This document shows, one piece after another, positions 35,221-46,909 of a DNA stretch of 64,000 nucleotides (within the stretch, counting starts at the first letter, position 1; each line of letters starts with the position of its first letter). The stretch spans positions 33,861,325-33,925,324 of the forward strand of contig NC_092796.1 in NCBI RefSeq assembly GCF_918797505.1, read 5' to 3'. The notes below the pieces were generated by a model. That model had not been told where the DNA came from. It ran no database searches and was given only the letters and a program-made list of their open reading frames with translations. Origin of the DNA: Bemisia tabaci (Eukaryota; Arthropoda; Insecta; Hemiptera; Aleyrodidae). A program made the position numbers and the translations under genes.

Positions 35221-37800
35221 TTTGTACAGTTCCAACAGTATCTTTCTCATAAAATCGATAAAAATATCGTGTAATTTGCTTTAATATCGCGGTGCATATG
35301 AGGTGGGCTTAAAGTATCTGAATACGGACTATAAATTTTTAACAAATATGAACCATTGAATGTTCTAGCAAGGGGCTAAATGTTTTAACGGAAATTCTTG
35401 GCTGTAAGAAGTCCAATAGAATGCTAAGGATCGTCATTAAGCGACAGATATGTTTGTTCGTTCGTAAGGCGTAGTGTCAAGAAAATTATGTTACTGTATC
35501 AGTCGAACATTTGATGATCAGTTCCTTAAGTGCATGCTAATTTGTAGTGATGATATATCGGCAGAGGATTTTGACCTGGAACTATTTGAAGGTTAAGAGT
35601 TTCCGAATGAAATTAGATCGAATTTTGCAAAACGGAACCAAGCTCATTCCAATTTTGCTAGGATTGTTCAACTTACATTCTTCGCTATGAAATTACTGAA
35701 ATCAAGCAAAAAATTAAATTTACGGAGGTAATTTTTGTCTAGAATTATAGTTAATTGAAAGTAAAGATAAAACTTATTTAGATTATTAGTTTATATTTTC
35801 AAGGTAAGAAAAGGTGCACAATCTTAACGACATTGAAATGCTCTTGGTTCCTTTGTGCAAAATGCAATCCAATTAATCCATTTAAAATTGAATACGGTTA
35901 TTGTAAGGTTGAGCGATCAGACAATGTGTCAATTCAGGAAATTAAAATGACGTACCTTATAAGAAGCTCGTGGCAATGAATTCTGGAACAGAATGAAGAA
36001 ACGATAATTATTGATAAGCTTTACTCAAGATCGGAGTAGAATACAACTGTGATAAGTTAAGTTGACAGCCGATCGATTCACGTTTTTATTTTTCCTTCGA
36101 TTCAGATCGATCGAATACACACTATCTCGTAGCATGCGGACTGTCTATCATTCTCCTTTTTTAACTGGACAATGCCCCTTCTGCTGCGTCTGTCGAAATT
36201 GTTGTTACGAATATATTGTGCGAGCTTATTACATACTCGCTCTCTGAAGGCGTTTTATATGTGTCGCAGGCAATTAGCAATCGCCGGCAATTTACAAGCT
36301 AGTGGTGGGTAAATATGGAAAATCATAAAATTCAAAAATAAAAGAACAAGATTAGAGTGCTGATTATGTTGCCTGTAATGTGAATAGACACTTTTCCATC
36401 CTTAAAAACATGGCAGGATTATGCACACTTAGAAGAACGTGTAGTGAACTCCGTGACATTAGTTGGGTTGAGATCGGACAGGCAACTAAACTAACTTCGT
36501 GACAAAGCGTACAGTATCACAAAAAATGAAGTGATTCATCCAAACTCACTTCTGTTGTTCTCCAAAAGATTGCGCTACTTGCGCACATAAAACGGGTGCG
36601 CCTAACGGGCGCTATCCGAACCAAAATAGTTAACCTCCCAGGGTCATTTATGATGACCACCTGGGTGTACCCACGAAGTGTACTTTACGACTAGGCCCGA
36701 ACGTTTCCGGATAATAACGAAGGTGCCCGATGTGACGTAAATAGCAGATGATGACGATGTTGCAGAGGGAAAAATAGGCGGCAAATTTAAATTAGCGGAG
36801 AAATAATCCAGTTGGCGAAGGTGCATCCACAAGTTTATTATTTACTAATCGCGTTTTAATACTAGCTCTTAATTTTGATCAATTTTTCACAACATGTATG
36901 TGACTGTAATCACTTTCAAAAAACAGTTGAGAACCGGCAATAAGTGACAAAAATGTGATTAATGTAGAATAATAGTTCTTTTAAGTTCATACAGCTACCT
37001 ACCCTTCTTTTAAATCGACAAACTTTGGAGCCCTTTGATTTATTTTCAGGTTTAACAAAGTTGACCTTGATTTTAAATGACATTTTTAAGCTGCGATATA
37101 ATCATTAAGCAGACTTGTTAGATTATAGTCCAAGAACTGAAGAACAATTTTTCAAACTAAAGAGTGAGTAATGTTAGACTGGCGGGTATATTACTGAAAC
37201 GATGAACAATGTGTTTAAATTATAATTGAAAGAATAAGTCAAAACCTTTCCTTGCTTTTGAACTGCTTACGGCTCAACCCCAATTAAAAAATATAGAATT
37301 TGATCGTTTTTCTCCTTTACACATGAAATACATTATTAAATAAAAATAATAATAATAATAAATAAAAAAAAAAAACTGAGCCAGAATATAAAGTACCTAG
37401 GTACCGCTCAGTATCTCCCACTCTGGTAAAAAGCAGCCGTATGTATCTGAACAAAGAACTAGTTTTTTTAGCGTCATATTCTGAAATTTTCTCAGCGCAC
37501 TAGAAGTTGTCAATCAGAGGAGCTGAAAAAGAGGATATGTTAGGGGGCTATGAAATGCCACGAAAAATGTTTAAAATCCACCTGGGGGGGAGAGGCGTGG
37601 TTTTAAACAATTTTGAGGTACTAAATGCGAATAATATACCTATTGACGCCGGGAAAACTAGATTTGGAAAATAAAGAGTGGCAAAAAAAAACCAGAGATA
37701 AGTATAATTTTAATACCATTATGGAATGAAGTCAATCAGACTTGTGATGTGCGGAGATAGGAGGACCAGTTCATCATAAGGGTGTGATGCATGAACATTT
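35221..37800. other. Gene-free stretch, nothing recognised
   Basis: AT-rich DNA. Short open frames here have no recognisable domain, no convincing splice context and no family resemblance. Confidence 0.6.
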
Positions 37801-37809
37801 GCATGGCAT

Positions 37810-37985
37810 TTCGATGGCCGAAGTGGAGAGCCACATGCATCCGTTTACGACGTTGCGGACTTCCTGTTATACCTACTTCATTTTTTCCTCGGCAAACTAA
37901 TCAACGTGATTTCTTGAAAACTTCCTTGATTTTTCCTATCTATCAGCAGAATGTTCTGTACCTGCTCATGAATTTCAAGATATAA
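37810..37985. repeat. Dispersed repeat family C, copy 3, followed by poly-A
   Basis: Shares CTTCCTGTTATACCTACTTC, TTCTTGAAAACTTCCTTGAT and CAGCAGAATGTTCTGTA with copies at 2690 and 18230. An A-run of about 32 follows at 38003-38034, then a repeat (CATCGCAATGGAGATACCTA) also seen near 18840. Confidence 0.55.
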
Positions 37986-37997
37986 AGTTGGCTTTTT

Positions 37998-38035
<38 letters not shown>

Positions 38036-39084
38036 AGGAGCGGACATTTGGAGTCATCGCAATGGAGATACCTACACGGTTTCGCACTTTGGCCATCGAT
38101 TTGTGGAAAACCTCAGGTGTTTGATACTCGATGAAATGGACTGCATTTTGCAATTTGGAACTATAAATTCTGGCTCTTCTGGAAAAAACACTTATGTGCA
38201 TGGAAACTAATGGCACATACGTTGTTTTTAAACCGGGCTTAACTTTGCTATTAGGAACAACAGTTTCGGGCTCATCTTAGAAACAACATATGTATAATGT
38301 GCCATGAGTTTCCCTATGCAGGTAGGTGCTTTTACTGAAGAGCCTGGATTTGTGGTTCCTATACTTGCCAACGGAGTACGATTGAGGGGCTTGGAGGACA
38401 GGGCGCATAAGTGCAGTTCTTGCTATTTCAAGAGATCAGCGCTTGAAGTTTAAAAATTACATGGAGCCTCATTGAGGAGAGAAAGTTTGAACTCACTTTT
38501 TGATGCTTAAAAATTGGATTTCCGCAGTGAATTTTTCACAGAATATACTTTAAAAATAGTTTTAGTTGTAGTCATTGATATTTCAATTCTTTCAAAAACT
38601 GCACTTATCCCACTTTGTCTTCCACGCCCCCTTAATTGTACCATGTTATTTAAATAAAGCTGGCAAGGATTTATGGTACGATTTACACTCTTATGTATGC
38701 AATACATAACTTTTTTTTTTTTTTTTAAAAAAAAGTCAAGTAAAATTTATTTTAAGGTTCATATCTTTTCTAGACATTCTGCTTACTTCAATAACCAATA
38801 CATGATAACCAGTCAGTAAATTTGACTATCATTGACAGCACAGAACTTCATTGAAACAACCTTGGTCCTATACAACCCAATACAACGTTGGAGCTCAACA
38901 TCACCAAACTAGTTGTTTGCATCTCAGATTCATTTTTCTATCACCAGGTTTGAATAAAAAACTCGTCCATAGCCCTACAGAAAATTCATTTTATGAACCA
39001 TGGCAATTATAACTCAGCTGTGATTAAATTCTCCGAGACCCGGAGGTTAAAAAGACGAAAACCACATGAGTTGAGCACGGCTCA

Positions 39085-39420
39085 TTTCCGTCGGTGTTAG
39101 GCTCGTGCCTCTGGCCCCTACCAGTCTTAGTCGACTGACGGGGCGAAAGCATAGTTAGTAGGAAAATTCTATAGAATCTAGTTCTAGGAATAATTATAGT
39201 TAATATTAGTTAGTTTTTGCTCCCGCTTTTTTACAGGATTTTACTTCTATCTCATTTGTTCATCCTTTATCATCATTAATGTAATCCATAAAGCGGTGTT
39301 TACTTCTATTTTATTATATTAGGCTTAAAGACAAATTTGTAAAGACTCGTAAGGTCTAGTAATATAAGTTGTAATTCAATATGTGTAATTACAAAAAATA
39401 AATAAATAAAAAAAAAAAAA
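39085..39420 (+). mobile_element. Probable non-LTR retroelement 3' end
   Basis: Ends in TAATTACAAAAAATAAATAA and an A-run at about 39407-39420, like the 3' UTR and tail of a 5'-truncated LINE or a processed transcript. Upstream is a noncoding stretch with many stops. No reverse transcriptase is present, so the family cannot be named. Confidence 0.4.
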
Positions 39421-40487
39421 AGCTGTGATTAAAGTAGTACTGTTGATATTTTAAGAAGTCTGCTGGAATAATTATTTATCAGTATAGAATGAGTTTTACG
39501 ATCTTAAGATGAATCTTGCGTCACTTGCTTAGGTCATTACTTTATAGAAAGTTCAGGCTGAAAAATATGAGTCATTTACGATGGCAGGATAGTTTTGTCC
39601 CCTGAGGAAATGGACCTACTGACACCAAAGAATTTTTTGCTACGAATTTCTGACATAGATTGATTTCCTTGCGTACTTATGTCCAAATATTGTTCTATAG
39701 GGAATATCAACACGTGTGGGCGGTATAAGATGAAATTAAAGACAAGAAGACGCTTTATTTGATGATATATAAAAGACTTTATTCATTTTTCTTTTTTTCT
39801 ATAATAATTCCGATACAGGAGCACAATCAATTAGTCAAAATGAGGTTTTATAAAAAAAAATAGGGAACACAAAATTTTTTAGGACTAGTTTCATCACAGT
39901 AACACAAAAAAAGTAGCACAAAAATTGTTTAACAGAACGATAACAGAAGCTTGCACCATAATCGAAGTACACCAATCACAAAATCTAAACATCATAATGT
40001 AAGAATTTGCCGCGCAGCACCTGAAACATAAGAGAAAATGTTGATTTGTAGTTAACTCCAAGGCTTGTAGACAGAAGTCACTTTGACAAAGGAAAGACTA
40101 CAGAGGCAAACTACAAAAGACTACATCAGAGACTATGAAGTGGAATTTACAAGGACTAATTACTACAGGAATAATAATGAAATACCATTCCAGATTACAT
40201 ATTTACTAAAAAGAAAAGAAAACCAAGAAAAAAAATAGACTAGTAGAAAATTAAAGGGAATGAAATTAAAAAAGTTTTTTAACGAAATAAAATAAAAAAA
40301 AAACGAGGGGCAAGGAACATGCAGAAATTGCTCAGGTATTTACATACTATGAGTAAAACAAAATAAATAAATACACAATAAATGGTAAAAGATAAATTAA
40401 ACAGCAGACAGAACAAGAAGGGGAGGGAAAATTTGTGAAGGAACTTTGAGCTGCATAGAGGCGTAGAGAATTTTATGTCACAGAGAA

Positions 40488-41741
40488 TTAGCAAGGTTGG
40501 ACAGCAGCTGTGATGGATGTGTAAATGTAATGCCTGAAAATTTCTACATCAAAGAACATATTGGGGTTCTCATTTTGAATAATTTTCAAAGCATAGAACG
40601 AAATGAACACCCCGCAACTAACTCTGTCTTGTTGCAAATGATGTTTCGGTGATTCAGGCTTTGCCCACGCTGAAAGATTCTCATGGAGAATTACACTTAG
40701 GACCTGGTTTAACCTAGATAGACATTGTAAATGACTTGCGGAGATCCCTTCGCAAATTGGATCAAAAATAAGGATTTTCTTTTCAAAGAAATTAAAAACA
40801 AAGAGAATCCAGTGACCATTAGTATTTACAGGAATGATAAGATATTTCAGAGCCCTATAATTAATTGAGGGCAATACAAGCAGAACATCTTCTGAGGATG
40901 AATTGCAGTCAAGAATTGCTTGAGTAAAAGCAGTTTCAAGGATGAAAATATTAGATTTTTGGTGGCTATGAATACGTAAAAAAATGTTGATTACAGAGTC
41001 GTATAGCCAGCCCTTGACAAAATCTTTAGCTATTTTGGTCAAAAATGCGACTTCTGTATTAGAGATGTTAGGGTCAACAGACTTAAGTTCCAGTTCGCTG
41101 ACATGAAGATCTTCAAACCTGTAAGACTTGGCTGCACTTTTAGAATCTGTTAAAGGGGATGAAAAGATTTGTCCTTTCTTTCTCCGGGCGAAATGAGATT
41201 TTGGTGACGTTTTAAGTGAAACAGCTTCAGGAATCATGCGTAAGAATGTAATTGGGTCAGGTAGAGAGCTAAGTTCCAACTGAGAAGTTTCGGTGGTAAT
41301 GTTGCTTTCTGCTGCAGTTGAAACTTGTGGGGGTAAAACCGAATCAGGATGAGAACTCAATTCGAGCTGGAGTGTTTCAATTGTATTTTCCTCCTCTCTT
41401 GCAGCTGAGCCATTTTTCTCATTTGAACATTCAATATGTTTGTAATTCAGTAATTCTTGAGATAAACATTCAAGCTCTTCTCTGTTCGGTTTTGCATATG
41501 ACTTGCAAGAAATTTTTCTCTTCTTGATGGTTTTATACATCCTTGGTTGGCACGGTGACTTCTGGTTTGGAGCAAATGAACAGGGCATGGGCGGAACCGT
41601 TGCACTTGATTTCTTTGTTGATAAAGAAGGTTTGAAGGAGATTTGTACCTCCGATTCTTCAGGTTGTGATTTACAGAAACTGATTTCTGAACGAAGAGAT
41701 GTTAAAATGTGAGACCTAAGCTCTGAATCTGAGTTCTGCAT
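40488..41741 (-). CDS. Ulp1/C48-like cysteine protease ORF of the MULE-type element, 417 aa
   Basis: Ulp1-family proteases cleave SUMO or related ubiquitin-like proteins. The C-terminal ~170 residues fit the fold. NGHW gives catalytic H310, IFDP gives D327, Q370 lies six residues before the nucleophile C376 in SCGVF, where most family members have DCG. The N-terminal half is low-complexity, Ser/Lys-rich and includes two near-copies of ETxQLELSSxPD (about 122-133 and 151-162). It starts with a real ATG at 41741 and overlaps the end of the transposase frame by 40 bp, in the -1 frame. It could be made by reinitiation, frameshifting or a separate transcript. Ulp1-type proteases travel with several DNA transposon groups, including plant MULEs; their role in transposition is unproven. 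Confidence 0.85.
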   Translation of the reverse strand: MQNSDSELRSHILTSLRSEISFCKSQPEESEVQISFKPSLSTKKSSATVPPMPCSFAPNQKSPCQPRMYKTIKKRKISCKSYAKPNREELECLSQELLNYKHIECSNEKNGSAAREEENTIETLQLELSSHPDSVLPPQVSTAAESNITTETSQLELSSLPDPITFLRMIPEAVSLKTSPKSHFARRKKGQIFSSPLTDSKSAAKSYRFEDLHVSELELKSVDPNISNTEVAFLTKIAKDFVKGWLYDSVINIFLRIHSHQKSNIFILETAFTQAILDCNSSSEDVLLVLPSINYRALKYLIIPVNTNGHWILFVFNFFEKKILIFDPICEGISASHLQCLSRLNQVLSVILHENLSAWAKPESPKHHLQQDRVSCGVFISFYALKIIQNENPNMFFDVEIFRHYIYTSITAAVQPC

Positions 41742-44700
41742 AATTTACGCAGTTCATCAACAAGAATGTCGAACTGAGCTGCCTCATCTTTGTTACTTGC
41801 GTTACTGCTGTTATTTTGGTTTGCAGAGGTCCCATCATTATCGTCACTCCTACAAAATTGTGTGAGGCAAACTTCTTCTTCAACATCAATTGTACTGATT
41901 TCAATCGCATTACACTCGGGATTCATAGCCTCTTCATCTTTTTCACAACTTTCATTTGAAATTTGTGCATTCTCATTATCATTGCTTATAATAGTCACAG
42001 ACCTATGCTCATTACGAGTCGAGAAGGAATGAATTCTGTGTATGTGCTTGCACATACCTACTTTATCAGGACAGTTACAATCATACAGGTGAACACAAAG
42101 ACCAAAACATGACATATTATTGCATTTATCGTAACAATGATCAAGATTACATTGCTCAATCTTTTTAGTAACAAGATACAGTACTTCCTTCCTTTTCACA
42201 GACTTTACTAACCACTTGTTATTTGAGAGGGTTGTTATAGCTGAATGCGGTATTTTCATACTTCTGCTATGACGAGCATCTGGTTTATTAAAATCTTTGT
42301 GTGGTTCACCTTTTAGGCGCCTATCTTCCAGTTTCAAGTATCTTTCATGCTCCATATCTTCTAGGAGCTCAATTAAATCATCCATTCTTAAATTACTTGA
42401 TCTTTTTAATCTGGATTTCAAGACTCTATGAAAAGACTCCACAAAATTATTGGTATCCAAACCACAATGATAATAATTTCGGTAACACATTGCCCATAAC
42501 TTTGGTCTATCACCATTCAAGTAGTAAGTTCGAAAATATTTTAGGAATCGAGAATACTGGGAACCAGAAAACTTTTTGAGGAAATTTTTCAACTTAATTT
42601 TAAAATTTTGAACATTTTTTTCATCTATGAGTACTCTTAAATAATTATTGATGAGGCGTCTTAACATTGGCCTGCGAATTTTGTTTAAATTCTTTTTCCA
42701 TGCATTGAGGATATGCCACTTACATAGTAGATGTTTTCCATCCCAATTGGGATTATCTTTTGAGAAGACAGATTTGAAAGACTCCCATAAGGCAGGATCA
42801 TCATCTGTCATAACAGTGTGGACAGGTAAATGTGGACACCTTTTTTTAATAGAGCGAAAGAGAATTGACATGACTTCAGTATCCAGATGATTGGTTACAA
42901 ACTGAGCAACAACCAAACCATTCCCAAATTCATCCGGAATCACAATATTTAAGAGGTAAAAATCGTAACGATTTGTTTTGTGAGTGGCATCAATACACAG
43001 GCCACGACTAGATCCCTCTTGCATTTCTTTTAACTGTCGCTCAGTTTGAAACCCATACACAAAAAGATCTTTGTTATATGGTAAGCTATCAAAATTTGCA
43101 TCTCCTATATAAGTAGAACATCCTTGAGGCTTATAAATTAAAATATCTTTTTTTTCTTCGTCTGTCATAAGGTCAACACGTTTTTTAATAGATGTTGCAT
43201 CATCATCGTCTTTTCGTTTTGCCTTTTTCAGCAAGAACTTGTACCTTAAGATTTCCCTAGTTGTCATGTGATGTTCTTTCAGGGGATAATGGATCTTTTC
43301 GCCTTTTTTCATAATGAATTTTTTTCTAATAACATCTGCACTAACACCTTCATCCAGAAGACGCTTAACTTCTGCCCTGGTTTCGGGTTGCCAGCGGTGA
43401 AAAATGTTGTTTTCCTTTGTGAGAGAATGACAGTGACAAGAGATGTACTTTACTTCAACTTCTCCCGACTTTTTGACCCTTGCTATTATTTGAGAGGGGC
43501 ATGACCCCTCTGGAATTTGACCGTACCTTCTTTTCCTTGCTGTTCTTCGCTGCTGTTTAATAGTTAAAAGAGAACGCTTCTTACGATAAAACATACATTT
43601 ATAATAGTGAATGCTTTCTTCCTTAAAAACTACAGTGCCCCGTACTTTTCTTTGATATGAAAAACTTTCATGCTCTACTTTTTTTTTCCATTCTTTGAAT
43701 TTAGCAAAATTATCAAACTTTATAATCTTGGTTGCTTCTTTTAGATGAAAGCTGTTTAAATGATAAAACATGCTCTTACTTGACCTAAAAACCCTATTAC
43801 AATTAGTGTACGTACATTTTACATTAAAGTTTTCACAATTTAATGTTTGATGCTTCTTAAAGGATAATTCACAGGAGAACGATGCATGACAAGTCGCACA
43901 AGAGGAATGATAATTGTTCTCATATAATTTTGCTTTATATTCCTGACACTTTTTTTTGTGGGAGCAATAAGACACTTTATTCTTGTAGGTTCTACAGCAA
44001 TTTTTACATTTTCGAGGATACAGAAACATAATTTTGGTTTCATTTTCCTTACAATTTCTTTGGTGCGTTTTTAGATTGGTCTTTCGCGTTAAATTTTTTT
44101 TACAAACAGGGCAAATTAATTTCTTACATCTAATTCCTGCGCACCTAAATTTACGGTGACGATAAAATGATTGTTTCGTTGTATAACTTTTTAAACAATC
44201 GTCGCATATTCTAGGATACTGAATACTCTTGACAGGGGCAGATTTTTCTGGAGAGCCTGAAAAACTGTCGAAAGATATGCCTTCCTCAAGTACAATACTG
44301 TTACTAGTAGGTGAATGAGGAGGTTTCTCTGGGACTGAAATACATTTTTCAGAAACTGTACAGGTCTTTTCTGTAGCACAGAATGGAATACAAAGTTTTT
44401 TATGGTTGAAAAATGACTGCTTTGATTTGTACGTTTTACAGCACTGTTCACATGATCGGGGGTATACAATGGATTTTTCGGAAACTGTGCAGTTCTTTTC
44501 TGAAGAATTGGTAGGAACACAAATTTTTTTATGGTTATAAAAAGACTGTTTTGTCAGATATGTTTTACAACACTGTTCACATAATCGGGGGTACTCAACC
44601 TTAGCACCGCCACCATTAACAGGACGATAAGATGGTACAATTGATTGAATAAATTGACGATGTGGATGAATAACATTTAACGTAGTTTTAAAACTTAATT

Positions 44701-45328
44701 TAGTAACATCTAATTTACTTTTCTTAGGTAATTGGCTAAGATTAGACATCACAGCAGGCGATAAACAAGCTAGAGGTTTTCTAGGAGAATGTCTCCGTTG
44801 ATTGGCAGGAAGGTGAGCAGGCTTAGTGCCTGACTGACTAGACAAGGGTTGAGCAGAAGATAAAAGAGAGAAATAAGATGACACAGACCTGGAAGGATTG
44901 CGCTTTCGTTGAGTGGCAGGAAGGTATGCACACATTGTGCCAGACAGACTAGACAAGGGTTGAGCGGAAGGTAACATAGAGCAAGGAGACGACACAGATC
45001 TGGAAGGAGTGCACTTACGTTGGGTGGTGGGAGAGAGCGTAGGTTGCGTAATCAACTGACTAGAAAATGAGACAGAGAAAGAAGGAGGTGAAAATGGGAA
45101 AGACAAGGGTTTAGAGTATCCAGTGGTGGCTAAAGAAGGCCGGGGCAGAGAGGTTTTTGACTTTTGGCTCTTTGACGACGTCAAAGCAGGAGATAAAAGG
45201 AGTGCATCTCGGTACGAGAAACCGCGAGGAGGAACTGTAATGGAATGTGGTGCTGCGGGTGTGGTGGTCAATGCAGATTCCAAAAAAACAAAAATATGAT
45301 TTTTGTACAAAATTTCGGCCCAATCCAA
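41702..45328 (-). CDS. MULE-type transposase with zinc-finger array and SWIM finger (open frame 1208 codons)
   Basis: Cut-and-paste transposase. The open frame begins at a non-ATG codon; the first in-frame ATG is codon 118 (44975-44977), giving 1091 aa unless an upstream exon exists. Residues ~100-186 hold three diverged copies of a ~38-residue Ser-rich repeat (TQRKxxPSRSVSS...). Six CxxC...H...C fingers follow at 250-270, 293-313, 375-396, 406-426, 441-461 and 477-498, then a C2H2 at 505-528; several share YPRxCxxC and KQSFxxHKK. The MULE core has D780 (CIDATH), an acidic TDDDP at 841-845, CxWH at 869-872 and E964 (NNFVESFH), matching a DDE triad. A SWIM finger CxCx6CxH sits at 1084-1095. 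No frameshift or stop interrupts it, so the element may be recent. It overlaps the Ulp1-like ORF downstream, and its first ~17 codons lie in a long inverted repeat. Confidence 0.9.
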   Translation of the reverse strand: MDWAEILYKNHIFVFLESALTTTPAAPHSITVPPRGFSYRDALLLSPALTSSKSQKSKTSLPRPSLATTGYSKPLSFPFSPPSFSVSFSSQLITQPTLSPTTQRKCTPSRSVSSPCSMLPSAQPLSSLSGTMCAYLPATQRKRNPSRSVSSYFSLLSSAQPLSSQSGTKPAHLPANQRRHSPRKPLACLSPAVMSNLSQLPKKSKLDVTKLSFKTTLNVIHPHRQFIQSIVPSYRPVNGGGAKVEYPRLCEQCCKTYLTKQSFYNHKKICVPTNSSEKNCTVSEKSIVYPRSCEQCCKTYKSKQSFFNHKKLCIPFCATEKTCTVSEKCISVPEKPPHSPTSNSIVLEEGISFDSFSGSPEKSAPVKSIQYPRICDDCLKSYTTKQSFYRHRKFRCAGIRCKKLICPVCKKNLTRKTNLKTHQRNCKENETKIMFLYPRKCKNCCRTYKNKVSYCSHKKKCQEYKAKLYENNYHSSCATCHASFSCELSFKKHQTLNCENFNVKCTYTNCNRVFRSSKSMFYHLNSFHLKEATKIIKFDNFAKFKEWKKKVEHESFSYQRKVRGTVVFKEESIHYYKCMFYRKKRSLLTIKQQRRTARKRRYGQIPEGSCPSQIIARVKKSGEVEVKYISCHCHSLTKENNIFHRWQPETRAEVKRLLDEGVSADVIRKKFIMKKGEKIHYPLKEHHMTTREILRYKFLLKKAKRKDDDDATSIKKRVDLMTDEEKKDILIYKPQGCSTYIGDANFDSLPYNKDLFVYGFQTERQLKEMQEGSSRGLCIDATHKTNRYDFYLLNIVIPDEFGNGLVVAQFVTNHLDTEVMSILFRSIKKRCPHLPVHTVMTDDDPALWESFKSVFSKDNPNWDGKHLLCKWHILNAWKKNLNKIRRPMLRRLINNYLRVLIDEKNVQNFKIKLKNFLKKFSGSQYSRFLKYFRTYYLNGDRPKLWAMCYRNYYHCGLDTNNFVESFHRVLKSRLKRSSNLRMDDLIELLEDMEHERYLKLEDRRLKGEPHKDFNKPDARHSRSMKIPHSAITTLSNNKWLVKSVKRKEVLYLVTKKIEQCNLDHCYDKCNNMSCFGLCVHLYDCNCPDKVGMCKHIHRIHSFSTRNEHRSVTIISNDNENAQISNESCEKDEEAMNPECNAIEISTIDVEEEVCLTQFCRSDDNDGTSANQNNSSNASNKDEAAQFDILVDELRKLCRTQIQSLGLTF

Positions 45329-46776
45329 AAAATGTCACTAATTACCAAAAACAAAAAAAACAAAAAAAAACAAGGCACCCAAAAAATATGATGGCAGTAC
45401 CGTTTGGATTCATCATATAAAAGGAAATGATATCAAAACGGCCCAATTTTCTCTTTCATGCCCATGCAATATACCAAACACCCCAACTTTTTTCACAAAA
45501 AAAAAAATAAATAAATAAATAAATAAATAAATACCTATAAGGTATGATGACCTGAACACGTTTATTGGATCCATCGCTTTAAAGGAGTATGATATCAAAT
45601 CGGCCCAACTTCTCTGAAATATGCCCATCTCGGATCAATAATTTTTTTGAGACCTTCCGACTCATCGCTGAGGAGACACTGATCATTACTTGACCCTTAG
45701 TATATGTCCTTGTTTAGATGTCAAAGAGTTCCTTATGAGAACTGTAATGAATTTTTTTTCTTTGAAGAGATAAAATCAAAAAATCGTCATAAAATTGAAA
45801 AAAAAATTCGAAGAAAAAAAAAGGAATGGGCCGGCCGGCCGTACATACAAGTGGTAGATAATATAGGGTGATTATCGTCTCTCTTTCACATATACATGAA
45901 CAAGTATCATCGTCAAAAGGAGGATCAGTCCTTCTTGAAATCGTCATTGAAAGATAGACTGAAAGATATTCACACATGAGTGAACAACTTAACAACTTTC
46001 AAGCAATGCCATATTCTTTGTTTGTTTCTGATAGAAGGCCTTACAAACTACTGAACCTTGGCGTATTATTGCGAATATTATGTGCCTCCTACTTGTACAA
46101 TGCTTCTTTCTTAGCAACTTCATGGATGTTGGCAAGACCGGGTCGGTCACCCATGCCAAAATGTTGGGGCATACCAATGTATCTACATTTCCCCCTTTTT
46201 TTTTGTACGTGCCGGCCGGCCCATTCCTTTTTTTTTCTTCGAATTTTTTTTTCAATTTTATGACGATTTTTTGATTTTATCTCTTCAAAGAAAAAAAAAT
46301 TCATTACAGTTCTCATAAGGAACTCTTTGACATCTAAACAAGGACATATACTAAGGGTCAAGTAATGATCAGTGTCTCCTCAGCGATGAGTCGGAAGGTC
46401 TCAAAAAAATTATTGATCCGAGATGGGCATATTTCAGAGAAGTTGGGCCGATTTGATATCATACTCCTTTAAAGCGATGGATCCAATAAACGTGTTCAGG
46501 TCATCATACCTTATAGGTATTTATTTATTTATTTATTTATTTATTTATTTTTTTTGTGAAAAAAGTTGGGGTGTTTGGTATATTGCATGGGCATGAAAGA
46601 GAAAATTGGGCCGTTTTGATATCATTTCCTTTTATATGATGAATCCAAACGGTACTGCCATCATATTTTTTGGGTGCCTGGTTTTTTTTTTGTTTTTTTT
46701 TGTTTTTGGTAATTAGTGACATTTTTTGGATTGGGCCGAAATTTTGTACAAAAATCATATTTTTGTTTTTTTGGAA
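45278..46776. repeat. 1.5-kb inverted repeat at the transposase 5' end
   Basis: Arms about 45278-45842 and 46205-46776 are nearly identical reverse complements, each ~565 bp, around a ~360-bp loop. Both arms end inward at a GGCCGGCCGG block. The left arm holds the beginning of the transposase open frame, so the right arm holds a mirrored copy of it (plus strand, about 46716-46776). Small differences, mostly in A/T runs, show the arms are not simply the same read. It could be element termini, two elements head to head, or an assembly palindrome. Confidence 0.88.
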
Positions 46777-46882
46777 GGATATCACGTATTTTTGGTATGA
46801 CTTCTACGAAGTATCAGGCAAAGAGAGTTCCCATTTTAAATTTAAAAGTTGTTCCCGCGGGCGCGAGGCAGAGAGGAAACGA

Positions 46883-46909
46883 CCCCCCCCCCCCCCCCCC
46901 CCCCCCCCC
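46883..46909. repeat. Poly-C run
   Basis: About 27 C in a row within a GC-rich patch. From 46910 to 48000 nothing else was recognised. Confidence 0.9.

Noticed and set aside
39085..39420. A protein-coding gene ending in poly-A
   Set aside because: No meaningful frame precedes the tail; kept only as a probable retroelement 3' end.
41318..45238. Plus-strand and alternate minus-frame ORFs across the transposase
   Set aside because: Shadows of the two large minus-strand frames, which carry all recognisable motifs.
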